Shown in pieces: positions 53,241 through 62,900 of a stretch of 64,000 nt of DNA. A program made the translations under genes and the position numbers. This DNA comes from Linderina pennispora (taxonomy: Eukaryota > Kickxellomycota > Kickxellomycetes > Kickxellales > Kickxellaceae), in the NCBI RefSeq assembly GCF_002104995.1, contig NW_024468251.1, forward strand, positions 124,001-188,000, in the 5' to 3' direction. The stretch's first letter is position 1, and each line of letters begins with the position of its first letter. The notes beneath the pieces are model-generated. The model did not search any database. It was given only the letters and a program-made list of their open reading frames with translations, and was not told the origin of the DNA.

Positions 53241-55072
53241 ATATTGGTGGATGCCTCTGACATTTTACCAGCTCCTGGCAAAGAATATCGCCGCCAGCTT
53301 TTATTCGATCTATTCTATATTCTGGTTTCCATATCCCCCTCTCCAAGCCTATCCAACCCAACTGCCCCCCACCGCGTATATATTCAGACAGCGACAGAGC
53401 ACTGATCACCACCGAAGTCGCCTCTCTATTAGACAAGACTGCCATTTGCAAAGTCGACCCATCAACACCTGGTTTCTACTCCCCTCTCTTCACCGTCGCC
53501 AAAAAGAATGGCAAGCGCCGCCCAGTCCTTGATTTGAGACTCCTCAACAATCATATTACTCCCCGTCACTTCAAGATGGAGGGCATCAAGACGATATTTG
53601 GCATGATGCAATGGAAGGATTGGATGACAAGTATCGACCTCTCCGATGCCTTTCTGCATGTGCCCGTGGCTGCAGACTCCCGCCATTTACTACGCTTTGC
53701 CTGGGAAGGCACTCACTACGAGTTTCAATGCCTTCCTTTTGGTCTATCTCTTTCACCGCTTATTTTCACCAAGGTCATGGCCGCCGCACTACGCCATCTG
53801 CGCAGCAAGGGAATTCGAGTAACAGCATATATGGACGACCTCCTGATCATGGCCAAAACCAAACAGCAGGCCCAGCAACACACCGACAGAGTTCTCCGCA
53901 CATTGCAAGACTTGGGATTCCTTATCAACCCAGACAAATCCACAATGCACCCACGACAAGTAATCGAGCACCTGGGCTTTATGATCCGCTCACGGACAAT
54001 GTCTATACATCTACCCTCAGCCAAACGCCGCGACCTGCGCCGCAGTGCACAGAAGCTCATCAATATAGGACATGCCACACCTCGCCAGCTAGCGTCATTT
54101 ATCGGCAAAGCCTGCGCAACTATGCCCGCTATTCTACCCTCACGACTCTTCACTCGGGCACTCCTTCGCACCAAGAATGCAGCCCTAGGCCACCACTCCT
54201 GGGATACAACTATTCCCCTACCACCAGATGCCCTCCACGAACTGCAATGGTGGCAGCAACGCCTACTCCTCTGGAACGGCCAGTGTTTTCTGCCTCCACG
54301 CCCATCTATGGAGATTTTCACAGACGCCTCTTCAGATGGCTGGGGCATCGTTACACCAGAACGCACTATCCAAGGAAAATGGCAACAGCACGACAGGTTG
54401 CGACACATCAACTACAAGGAATTGCAGGTCCTCAGCTATGCAGCAACACTACAGGAATGCCAAGGGAAGCATATCCTAGTACACTGTGACAACAGTACAG
54501 CCCGTGCCTATATGAACAACCAAGGTGGCACATTCTCCCCTCAGCTTTCACACCTAGCAGAGTCAATCTGGCACCGATGCCTCCAGTCAGCAACATCACT
54601 ACAGGTTGTGCATATCCCATCAGCAATGAACCCAGCCGATGCACCATCCCACGCACAGAGCAGCAAGACTACGTGGTACCTACACCCACACACATTCCAC
54701 AGGATCTGCCAGCAATGGGCGCCAGCAGTGCAAATTCCGTATGCACCACAGCTCGACCTCCCACAGCTACAAATCACCCAACCGCTATATCACCAGTGGC
54801 CACACGGCCAGCATCTCCTCTGCATCCCACCATGGCATATGATCCTAGCCATCCTACAGAAGATTCAACGCGAACACCTACACAACGTTGTTCTTCTTGT
54901 CCCCTATTGGCCATCCGCTCCATGGTTCCCGATACTTCTACAGCTCCAACAGGGCCAACTACTGCACATTCCCCCCGACCACATTTGCCCAACCAGCACA
55001 ACACAACAACATCCACTAGGCCGCAACCCCCAGTGGTCCCTCATCGCCTGCTGCGTCAGCGCCAGCAACTAG
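53054..55072 (+). CDS. DIRS ORF2, reverse transcriptase-RNase H, one nonsense codon
   Basis: The frame is open from 53054, broken by TGA at 53258-53260, then open to 55072. The RT palm motifs are complete: RPVLDLRLLNNHI, TSIDLSDAFLHVPV (Asp), LPFGLSLSPLIFTKVM and AYMDDLLIM (YMDD). The RNase H domain shows EIFTDASSDGWGI, NYKELQVLSYA, LVHCDNSTARAYMNN and NPADAPSHAQ. The TGA falls just before HFTSSWQRI, in the conserved N-terminal extension where DIRS RTs usually have arginine, consistent with a CGA to TGA change. Translation probably depends on overlap with ORF1. Confidence 0.85.
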
Positions 55073-56074
55073 CAGAAGCTGGACTAAGCAGTGATGCTAT
55101 CTCAATTGCACTCCACCCAGCAGCACAAACAGCCCGAACCCGAGCCTATTCTTCTATCCAGGACCGGTTCAGTACCTGGTGTGAGGAACGATCCATTCAG
55201 GCTACAAAAGCAGCAGCAGCCGACATCGTTAATTTCCTTGCAGAAGGACGGGTCCACCTACACTGGGAGCCGAGCACTATCCTTAACTACAGATCCGCAC
55301 TTCTTGATATGCAAGATGACCCCTCACGACTCACCCACTCTGGGGCATTCTCAGCATTCTTCACTGCTATTGATCACTCTGCACTACTCTCATTCGACAA
55401 ATCTGCACCAGATATCTCCCCTATCCTTACTAGTTTCCTGCTCACTTGGCCCATCTGCAACTCTCTCTATACCAGACCTTACACGCAAATTGTGCTGGCT
55501 CCTCGCTGTCACTGGCTTTATGCGCCCATCAGACATTGCCAGAATTGATGCTTCCCGATTAGCCATACACGCAGATCATGCTTACCTAATAATTGTTGCT
55601 CCTAAGGAACTACGCAGAGGTCGCCAAATCGAATGGCCAGTCCACATCCATAGGCATCCAGACCCTCTCATTTGCCCTGTGGACTGCTTAACGGCTTACA
55701 AAGCCAATATACTCGATATATATCCAGCAGCCCCAGCAACTCACCCGACGGCCCCTCATCTCAAATTCACACCACTTATCCGTGATCAACGACGCCCCTT
55801 CCATGGTATTGGCACTCAACGCATCTCCAAACATATACAGGCCATTATGTCCCTTATCACTTCCTCTCGCCGAATCTCAGGGAGGTCCCTTGGCTCAGAC
55901 GCTGCCTCTAAACATGGAGCCTCTCTTGACGAAGTACTGACACAAGGTTTTTGGTCTGCGGCAGGGGTCTTTGATACCCACTACCGCATTAACCGCCGCT
56001 CACAGACCAACCTGACGACACTTGCTCTGCGAGCACCTTCTCCACATACCAGCAGTCACTGCTGTGATGACTAA
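54950..56074 (+). CDS. DIRS tyrosine recombinase, one frameshift
   Basis: The N-terminal core-binding half lies in one frame (QQLAEAGLSSDAISIAL, RFSTWCEERSI, STILNYRSALLDM). The catalytic half lies in another (KLCWLLAVTGFMRPSDIARI with the first Arg; RSLGSDAASKHGASLDEVL with the second; GFWSAAGVFDTHYRI with the candidate nucleophilic Tyr). The switch occurs near 55460-55475 inside a CTCTCT run, which points to a 2-bp slippage indel. The last codons overlap the internal complementary region. The recombinase inserts the circular DNA intermediate without duplicating the target. Confidence 0.8.
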
Positions 56075-56137
56075 TGTCATCCTGAACGAACGTCTCGTGA
56101 CGTTCTGGAAACATTAGTCGAACAGCAGTGACTGCTG
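56049..56137. repeat. DIRS internal complementary region
   Basis: First part (56049-56075) is complementary to the extreme left end at 52227-52252; second part (56075-56137) is complementary to the extreme right end at 56334-56396. The two meet at CTAATGTCATCC. Confidence 0.85.
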
Positions 56138-56173
56138 CCCTCCCTCCTCTCCCTCTCTTCCGAAAAATTTTCC

Positions 56174-56347
56174 GGTAAGGAGCTCATCCATAGAGGTACT
56201 AGCTCCCCTTTTTTATACGTGTCGGATGATACTCAGAAGCTCACCCTCCACGTTTCATTTATGATTTCATCTAAAATTTCATTTTAAATTTCTATCTTAA
56301 TTTCGGTCTTTAATACAGAAAGGTTCCCAACCAGCAGTCACTGCTGT
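56174..56347 (-). repeat. DIRS right inverted terminal repeat
   Basis: Reverse complement of 52237-52410. It is followed by a ~49-bp unique right terminus (TTCGACTAATGTTTCCAGAA...GGATGACATT). Confidence 0.85.
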
Positions 56348-56589
56348 TCGACTAATGTTTCCAGAACGTCACGAGACGTTCGTTCAGGATGACATTATTA
56401 GTATCAACTTTATATTATATAGCTAAATGAATTTAATAAATTATAAAAGCCTATCAGCAAACTACAAATATATTCATATAGGAATAATTTCAGGATATTC
56501 TAGGTGACTTTATTATTCTATTCAGTACATCTCTAGTACCATTATCAATATATAATCTTAAAATATATTGTTAGGTAGAGAGTAGTTAG

Positions 56590-56745
56590 ATGTTTAATAT
56601 TTTTGATATTTGGAATGTTCCGAACGAACAACAAAACAGAATTAAAGAGGGAAAGGGCAAGGAGATATATCTTATAGACAATAGCTGTGCCCTAACCAAG
56701 AAGTGCTACACCGTCGATTTGATGCTGAACGAGCCTCCTGATTAA
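56590..56745 (+). CDS. Possible small ORF (51 aa)
   Basis: MFNIFDIWNVPNEQQNRIKE ... SCALTKKCYTVDLMLNEPPD. It has protein-like composition, lies in an otherwise AT-rich spacer, and is convergent with RAD52 (12 bp between stops). It could be a terminal exon fragment. No homology is recognised. Confidence 0.2.
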   Translation: MFNIFDIWNVPNEQQNRIKEGKGKEIYLIDNSCALTKKCYTVDLMLNEPPD

Positions 56746-56757
56746 GTACAGTCAATG

Positions 56758-58486
56758 TCAGACCCAAAAGTCAGAGTTTGACCGCCCATTGCCTTCAGTG
56801 GAATCATTACTCCGTTGGTCGTGTGTCTGAGCTGATATAGTTCTTTCGCTTGACGTAGATGATTGATGATGAGCATTGCTTGATAACGTACGATCCGAGT
56901 CCCGATGCCTTGCAGCATGTGTTACATTGCGTACCGCATTTGGCGGTGGCACAGATGGCCTTTGGGGCCTACTTGTGCTACTAGTAGTAAGGTTGCCGCC
57001 ACGCGTCATACTGCCTGCGGCTAGTGATGACTGTGCACCGCCACTATACCTGGTACATGGCCCTTGTGTGGAGCTTTCTGGCATCTGCTGCGGGTCGGCA
57101 GAATCATAGAGCGGCGGCTCATCGGTATAGGGGAATACCGGGCTTTCAGGAACGACAGGGCGGTTGGATTCCAAGTCGGCAAACAAATCGGCCTGTCCGA
57201 TATCCGACCAGTCAATGTCAGACAGAATTCCATTCACGGTGTCAAGGTCAACAGCATCACCACAACCACCCTTGGGTAACTGCGCACGTGTCTGTGGAGT
57301 TTCTAGCTGGCTCTGTTCAAGCGATGCTTCAGTAGAAGACGATGCTGCGCTAGCTGTGCTCGCTCGGCGGTTAGCTCCTGGCTCGCCTACGTCAAGCAGA
57401 TCGTCGTCTGTCAGACCATCAATCCCAGAAAGAATGTCGTCCAAGTCGGCTTCAATGTTGTTGTTTTCTGCGCTGGCAGCGGCTACAAAGAGACGAAAAA
57501 TTTTCAGTGGAAAGGAAAAATCAAGGCAATCAGCGGTGGCTGCGATCCAAGAATTCACTGCAAAACAACGGTACTTACCTGGCAATGCGTTGTTGCTTGG
57601 GATGCTTTGTGGTGGCTTTTGCACATGTGCTAGCATGCTGTTGTTCGCTCTTGGGCGGAGCTGTGTATCTTGTGCCTATAGATGCACCCGCCACACTGTT
57701 GGCTGCTTGAGCAGATATGCCAGGCATAGGTACTACCTCAGGCGCTGGATTCATACGACGGACCTCGTGGGCAGGTGTGGCTTGTGTGTGGCCTGCAAGT
57801 GGAGGCTGTGCAGGCGTCGTGGTGAGGACGGGTACTGGAGATACCTGCTGGTTGCTTGTAGGTGTTGCTACGGCACCAGGGCCTGCTGCGACCAACCTGC
57901 CATCCAGATCGCAATTCCGGAACAGTGTACTACCAGACATGGTCGTCCGCGGCTGCTTGGGCTCGCTGGAAACATGCCGCAAGAACTCTTTATCGTATAT
58001 ACAGTTGCCCAGAACGTTTCCAAACTGGCGCATCGCACGCTTCAGCGCATCCGTGACAGCCTCCTTTCTGACCTTTTCGAAAGCCTGTGCCTTCGACCTG
58101 CAGTTTTCGATGATTCCATATCCACAGTCCTCCCGGTAGGTGCCGTCGCGCAGAGTAACACGCACCATGCAGCTGAGGCCGATAGAGACGTTGTTTGTCT
58201 TTGGGTCTACATCGACAAAGTCCACGACCATGTTGAACAGGTTCGACCTCCAGCCGTTGAACCCGAAAACCTCGTTGGCGATGCTGATGATCCGCCAACC
58301 TTCGATGTATGCCAGGCGCGTGCTTCCCATTCCACGACGTGAGCTGATGTGCTCAGGACCCAGCTTTTTGCTGAGTGCTATTTGGATCCGAGCTGTGTCG
58401 TCGGGCGAGAAAGGCTCGTTGGGAATATTGTCGACTGGCTGATAGGGCGCAGACGGCCTGAATATGGCGTCATTCATTTGTAGCAT
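56758..58486 (-). CDS. RAD52: DNA repair and recombination protein Rad52 (one intron)
   Basis: Two exons, 58486-57579 and 57472-56758, joined across a 106-bp intron with donor GTAAGT and acceptor CAG (57473-57578). The spliced frame is 540 residues and exactly in phase. An AG ten bases upstream would break phase. The annealing domain is complete: LGPEHISSRRGMGSTRLAYI, ANEVFGFNGWRSNL, TYREDCGYGIIENCRSKAQA, then FEKVRKEAVTDALKRAMRQF and GNVLGNCIYDKEFL. The C-terminal half is low-complexity and acidic (ADLDDILSGIDGLTDDDLLD), where Rpa- and Rad51-binding segments lie in relatives. Rad52 loads Rad51 on RPA-coated single strands and anneals complementary strands. The start at MLQMNDAIF is preferred over an upstream in-frame start. 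Confidence 0.9.
57473..57578 (-). other. Spliceosomal intron of RAD52
   Basis: Donor G|GTAAGTACC, pyrimidine-rich tract TTTTTCGTCTCTTTGTAGCC and acceptor GCCAG|CG. Length 106 bp. Using the nearer TAG acceptor would shift the frame. This is the only convincing intron in the window. Confidence 0.7.
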
Positions 58487-58736
58487 TATGTGGAATTGGT
58501 TCGTGTGTAATTGCAAATGTTGGGAGAGCAGCAAGGGGTGAGCTAAGCACACGCTAGCCTAACGACATGGAAATTGGCGATGCTGATCCGATCCGGTGAT
58601 TATCTGATTTCAACACTGCCCAGCCGTACCGTGCTTGATCTGCTTGACAAGCGCCGAACCGTGCGTGCATACCGACATTGCCTCTCTCTTTCCTGCTTTT
58701 CTTTTCACCTCGGAACCTTCGTACTCCAAATTTTAA
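58487..58736. promoter_or_regulatory. Shared divergent promoter, RAD52 / CEG1
   Basis: 250 bp separate the two start codons on opposite strands. A pyrimidine-rich tract (TGCCTCTCTCTTTCCTGCTT) precedes the CEG1 start. No TATA box is obvious. Confidence 0.5.
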
Positions 58737-59843
58737 ATGAGTGCCCATGTCCCTATTCCTGACATTCCCGGCGTCCGCGTCCCATTTGAGGAAACAAAGT
58801 CATTGCGGAGACGCGTTGGCGACATCGCGAACACAGGCAAATTCACGTTCCCGGGGTCACAGCCGGTGAGCTTCACGAAGACACAGGCTATGGCAGAGCT
58901 CATGACATCGGACTACCTAGTATGCGAAAAGTCGGACGGCGTGCGGGTCTTGGTGCTGATGCTGTTTGACAAAGACATGCCACAGACGTTCTTTGCGACT
59001 CGCAAGAACGAGTACTTTTATGTTCGCAATGTGGCCTTCCCAGCGCCATACCAGAAGACCCCATATGAGAAATACCATCATAACACACTTATTGACGCGG
59101 AGCTGGTGGTTGATGTTGAGGCAGACGGGCGGCGGGTCATGAAGCTGCTCGGGTTTGACGCGCTGGTGATCAACGGAAAGAACATCATGAACCACCCGCT
59201 TGACAGGCGCCTTGACTACCTAAACAGACATGTTATAGCCCCGTACCAGGAAATGTGCCGTACCTGCCCGACATACTGCAGAGGGCAGCCGTTCATGGCC
59301 GAGTTCAAGCGATTCGAAAACAGCTTTGCGGTGCAAACGATACAGAGGGAGGTCATACCAAAACTCAAGCACGAGTCGGATGGATTGATATTCACATCGC
59401 GCGTAGCGCCATACACGCCCGGGACGTGCAACAAAATCATGAAGTGGAAGCCAGCGGGCGAAAACTCGATAGACTTCAGGGTGCGGGTAATTGCGTCGTC
59501 AACGACAAGTCCGCCAGAGATTGAGCTGCTCGCGTGGCATGGGGGCAACGACTACCATCCATTCGCAAAGATGGCGATGCGGCCAGAAGATTGGGATCGG
59601 ACATTTAGCCGCATCTCCTCTTTCAACGGATCGGTCGTTGAAGTCAGCTACACGCCCGACTACTGCCCGCCTCACGTGTGGAAGTTTATGCGGTTCCGCA
59701 ACGACAAGCCACACGGCAACCATATATCTGTAGTCGACAAGATCATCGCCAGCATCAACGACAGTATGGAGCTCGATGAGCTGCTGGCAGAAATGCCGCG
59801 CATTCGCACTGAATGGATGAAGCGAAACAACGCTCCACTGTAA
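58737..59843 (+). CDS. CEG1: mRNA capping enzyme, guanylyltransferase subunit
   Basis: 368 residues in one frame. It transfers GMP to the 5' diphosphate end of nascent RNA polymerase II transcripts. The nucleotidyltransferase motifs are in order: motif I EKSDGVR with the GMP-accepting Lys65, motif III TFFATRKNEYFYVRN, motif IIIa LIDAELVVDVE and LLGFDALVINGK, motif IV SDGLIFTSR, motif V IMKWKP, and an OB-fold C-terminal region including EIELLAWHGG and EVSYTPDYCPPHVWKFMRFR. There is no triphosphatase domain, as in fungi where that activity is a separate protein. Divergent from RAD52, and convergent with the chitin synthase (stops 120 bp apart). Confidence 0.93.
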   Translation: MSAHVPIPDIPGVRVPFEETKSLRRRVGDIANTGKFTFPGSQPVSFTKTQAMAELMTSDYLVCEKSDGVRVLVLMLFDKDMPQTFFATRKNEYFYVRNVAFPAPYQKTPYEKYHHNTLIDAELVVDVEADGRRVMKLLGFDALVINGKNIMNHPLDRRLDYLNRHVIAPYQEMCRTCPTYCRGQPFMAEFKRFENSFAVQTIQREVIPKLKHESDGLIFTSRVAPYTPGTCNKIMKWKPAGENSIDFRVRVIASSTTSPPEIELLAWHGGNDYHPFAKMAMRPEDWDRTFSRISSFNGSVVEVSYTPDYCPPHVWKFMRFRNDKPHGNHISVVDKIIASINDSMELDELLAEMPRIRTEWMKRNNAPL

Positions 59844-59963
59844 AGCAACTTGGCAGAACCCAATCCAATTTTTATCGGCGATATGTGGATTATGAGCAAT
59901 GAAGAGTGTTTAATGTATGAAAGGAAAATGTGTGCAAGTGAAAAACGCGCGCCCACCCAGCAT

Positions 59964-62900
59964 CTACACCCGGCTCTGGATCATGGACTGGATTGTCGAC
60001 TGGATGAATTCGCGGCGTGACGACAGGTCAACGCCAAAGATCCGCGACAGCTCGTCGCGCACCTGCTTCATAGTGATGGTAGACAGGTCCGAGTTGTCGA
60101 GGATGTTGGAGATGGTGGCAGCAATGGCTTCGTCAGACGGCATCTGCGAGCCCGACATCTGCAGCAGATTGTGGTTGGATGTTGCGGCCTGCTGTGGCGA
60201 GGGCATACTGCTACTGTAGTACGAGTACTGCACGGGCGTGCCAAGTCGAGGCATCTGCATCTGAATGGTCTGGTTCTCAAAGCTCTGGCCCATCACCGAC
60301 TGCGCCTTGTCCATCGCCGTCTGTCCGCCCAGCCCGGTGACTTGGGTGAAGCGGCTGACGGGTCTCACTCCGCCCATTCCGAACTCGTCGATAGCCTGTG
60401 CAAACTGCCTCGAGATCCTGCATCTGGCGCTGGCGCTCAAATATCTCACTCTCATATTCGGCCCAGGTTTTCATCGGTATCTCGCTTGGGTCAAATGGCT
60501 CTTCGTCCTTGACAAAGATCTGGCGCTTTCCGTCCTCGCCAACGACAATGCGTGTGTTGCCCCAGGAAAAGTCGTCCATGTGCCAGAAGGCGTAGACTGG
60601 GATGAAGAACGACCACAGCGGGTAGGCAAACAGATAGATGATCATCCAGCCAATGTGCTGCCACTGACGCTTCAAGATGAAGATGACGGCCTGCAGGCCG
60701 TAGATGGCGCCAATGAGGACAAGCGAGATGTAGCCGATGTCGCTGATCTTCGACACGCCGACGTAGATCAGATACGCAAGGTAGAACAGCGTGCAGGGCA
60801 TGGTCAGCGTACCAAACAGATCGATGAACACGACAAACCGCATCGAGAAGCAGCAGAAGCCGCACATTTCAGGCAGGAACACGAGCTCAACCAGGTTGTG
60901 CACTGTCGAGTTAATCCAGCGACGGCGCTGCGAAAGAAGCACCGACCACGTGTCTGGGGCTGTGGTCTTGCACTTTGCATCGGCGGTGAACGTCATCTTG
61001 TACTGCGGGAAGTACTTCATCATCAGGGTGGTCAGGTACCGATCCTCGCCAAGCGACAGCAGGTTCTTTTTGTGCAGCGTGTCGACGTGGTTTTCGGCGT
61101 AGTCGTCGATGACGTTCTTGGAGATGATAAGCGGGGATCCCCGCTGCGTGCGCAGACGGTACATGCAGAAGCAGCCAGGAAGGCAGGTGACCGAGCCAAA
61201 TAGCGACTCGAACGCCTTGGCCATGTGGTGCGAAATGAAGTACTCGTAGACCTGGATCATGGTTGTCCACGAAAAGTCCTCGTTTGTCAGCTGCGTCTCG
61301 CCACAGATGCCGATGACCTTGGCGTCGTGCACCATGCAGGCAACCAGCCGAGTCAGCGAGTCTGGGTACACCTCGGTATCGGCGTCGACCATGAGCACAT
61401 ACTCGTACAGGGACGGGTGGACGCCAATGACATTTTTCATCTGGTGGTAGATCTCGAGGTCAAGTGGCGACATGGGGGCCTCAAAGTGCAGGCGGTTCAG
61501 GAAATGCAGCAGCAGCATCTGCGAGTCACGCTTGCCTCGGTTGCCAGGGCGGGACTTTTCTGTCGGCTTTCCGATCTTGGCAACAACCAGGTACGGCACA
61601 ACGTGGCCCTCGTACTCGTACAGCCCCGAATACACCTTGGCCATGTTGTGCTGCTGGCCGCCCTCGCCAATCGAGCGGAACGAGCGCGAAGGCGGGTCGA
61701 GCTTGGGATCGACGCCCAGGATATCGAGCACAATACGCGGCGTGGGGCGGTCGTTACCAGAGCCCACAATGTTGCCGTCGCAGATGATGAAGAGGAGCCG
61801 GTGCTTGTCGTCGTAGCCAAGGGTTGCCAGCGAGTCGATGGTGCGGCGTAGCGATGTCTCGCCCTCAGTGTAGCAGGGGACCTGGCAAATGACAAACTTG
61901 TCGTGCTTTTGCGGCCTGCGACGCGACGACAGCTGCAGCGATGCCAGGAACTTGATGCCGATCACCACCATGAGCAGACAGGCGGCGGCCAGCAGCAAGA
62001 AGTTGGGGAACAGGCAGCGGAAGCTGTGGCGCGAGTCGACCTTGCCGACGTAGAACAGGTTCTTCAGGCAATGGTAGTTTGCAGCACGCACCTGCTTGGT
62101 CAGCGGCAGCATCCTCCAGTACTTTGTGATGTCGGTGTCGCGGGCACCCGCGTCCTCAAAGATCGACTCGACCAGGCGGTGCAGGAACCGCCATTTCTTG
62201 ATGTCCACGTTCTCGGGCGAGTCGCGCGTCATGAAGTACGAGTTGAGGTTGAAGACCTCGCCGTTGATCACCCGCCAGTACGCGCCGCCCTTGTGGTGCA
62301 TGCTCTTGATGTACTTTAGCTCCCATACGACATCCCCCATCTGGAACAGCTTCATCTTGGGCAGCACGTGGCGGAAGTAGAAGTCCTGCCGCATCATCAT
62401 TTTGGAGTTGGCCAGCGACCCGGCCTTGTGCACAAACGGATACTGCGTCTCGGTCTCGGGGTCGGACTTTAGGTACATGAGCCAGTTCGGGTCCTCCCGC
62501 TGGGTGATCAGCCCGGGGCAGGCAATGCGCAGCGCCAGCGGGAACGACGCGTTGACATCCTGGCCAGCATACATGAGCATGTCTTCGGGGCTAGCACCAC
62601 CACGACTCTTGCCATGCTCCTGGTTGAGGAAGTTGGTAATGTCATACACCTTGCCGCGCAGGGCAACGTAGGCGTCATCGCGCTCGGTGTGGTCGCCGAC
62701 CTCATCGAGGTTGTACACGAACTGCTTCGGACACATCAGCCACCCAAGCCCGATGATGAAGAACAGCACAAAGCACCACATGAAGAAGATGATCAAGCAG
62801 ATGGCCACTTTCTCTCGCCACGCCATGCGGATGTCCTCGCGCTTCATGCCACAGCAGTTCATCAGCCAGTTAGGGATCATGAATGTCAGGCAGTTGGTCG

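Larger units (their letters stand above)
52227..56396 (+). mobile_element. DIRS-type tyrosine-recombinase retrotransposon (~4.17 kb)
   Basis: Inverted terminal repeats (52237-52410 and 56174-56347) flank a Gag-like ORF, a reverse transcriptase/RNase H ORF and a tyrosine recombinase. An internal complementary region at 56049-56137 reads as the complement of the left terminus (CAGCAGTCACTGCTGTGATG) followed directly by the complement of the right terminus (TGTCATCCTGAACGAACG...). This is the diagnostic DIRS architecture, used to close the circular replication intermediate. No target-site duplication is present, as expected. A TATA box (GTATAAAAAAGGGGAG) lies in the ITR. ORF2 carries one nonsense codon and the recombinase one frameshift, so the copy is probably inactive but young. 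Confidence 0.9.

Noticed and set aside
57483-57578. RAD52 intron ending at the TAG acceptor (96 nt)
   Set aside because: It would put exon 2 out of phase with the long first exon. The CAG ten bases further gives a continuous frame of exactly 541 codons including the stop.
57164-58342. 392-codon plus-strand frame opposite RAD52
   Set aside because: It lies antisense to the well-supported RAD52 exons and has no family resemblance.
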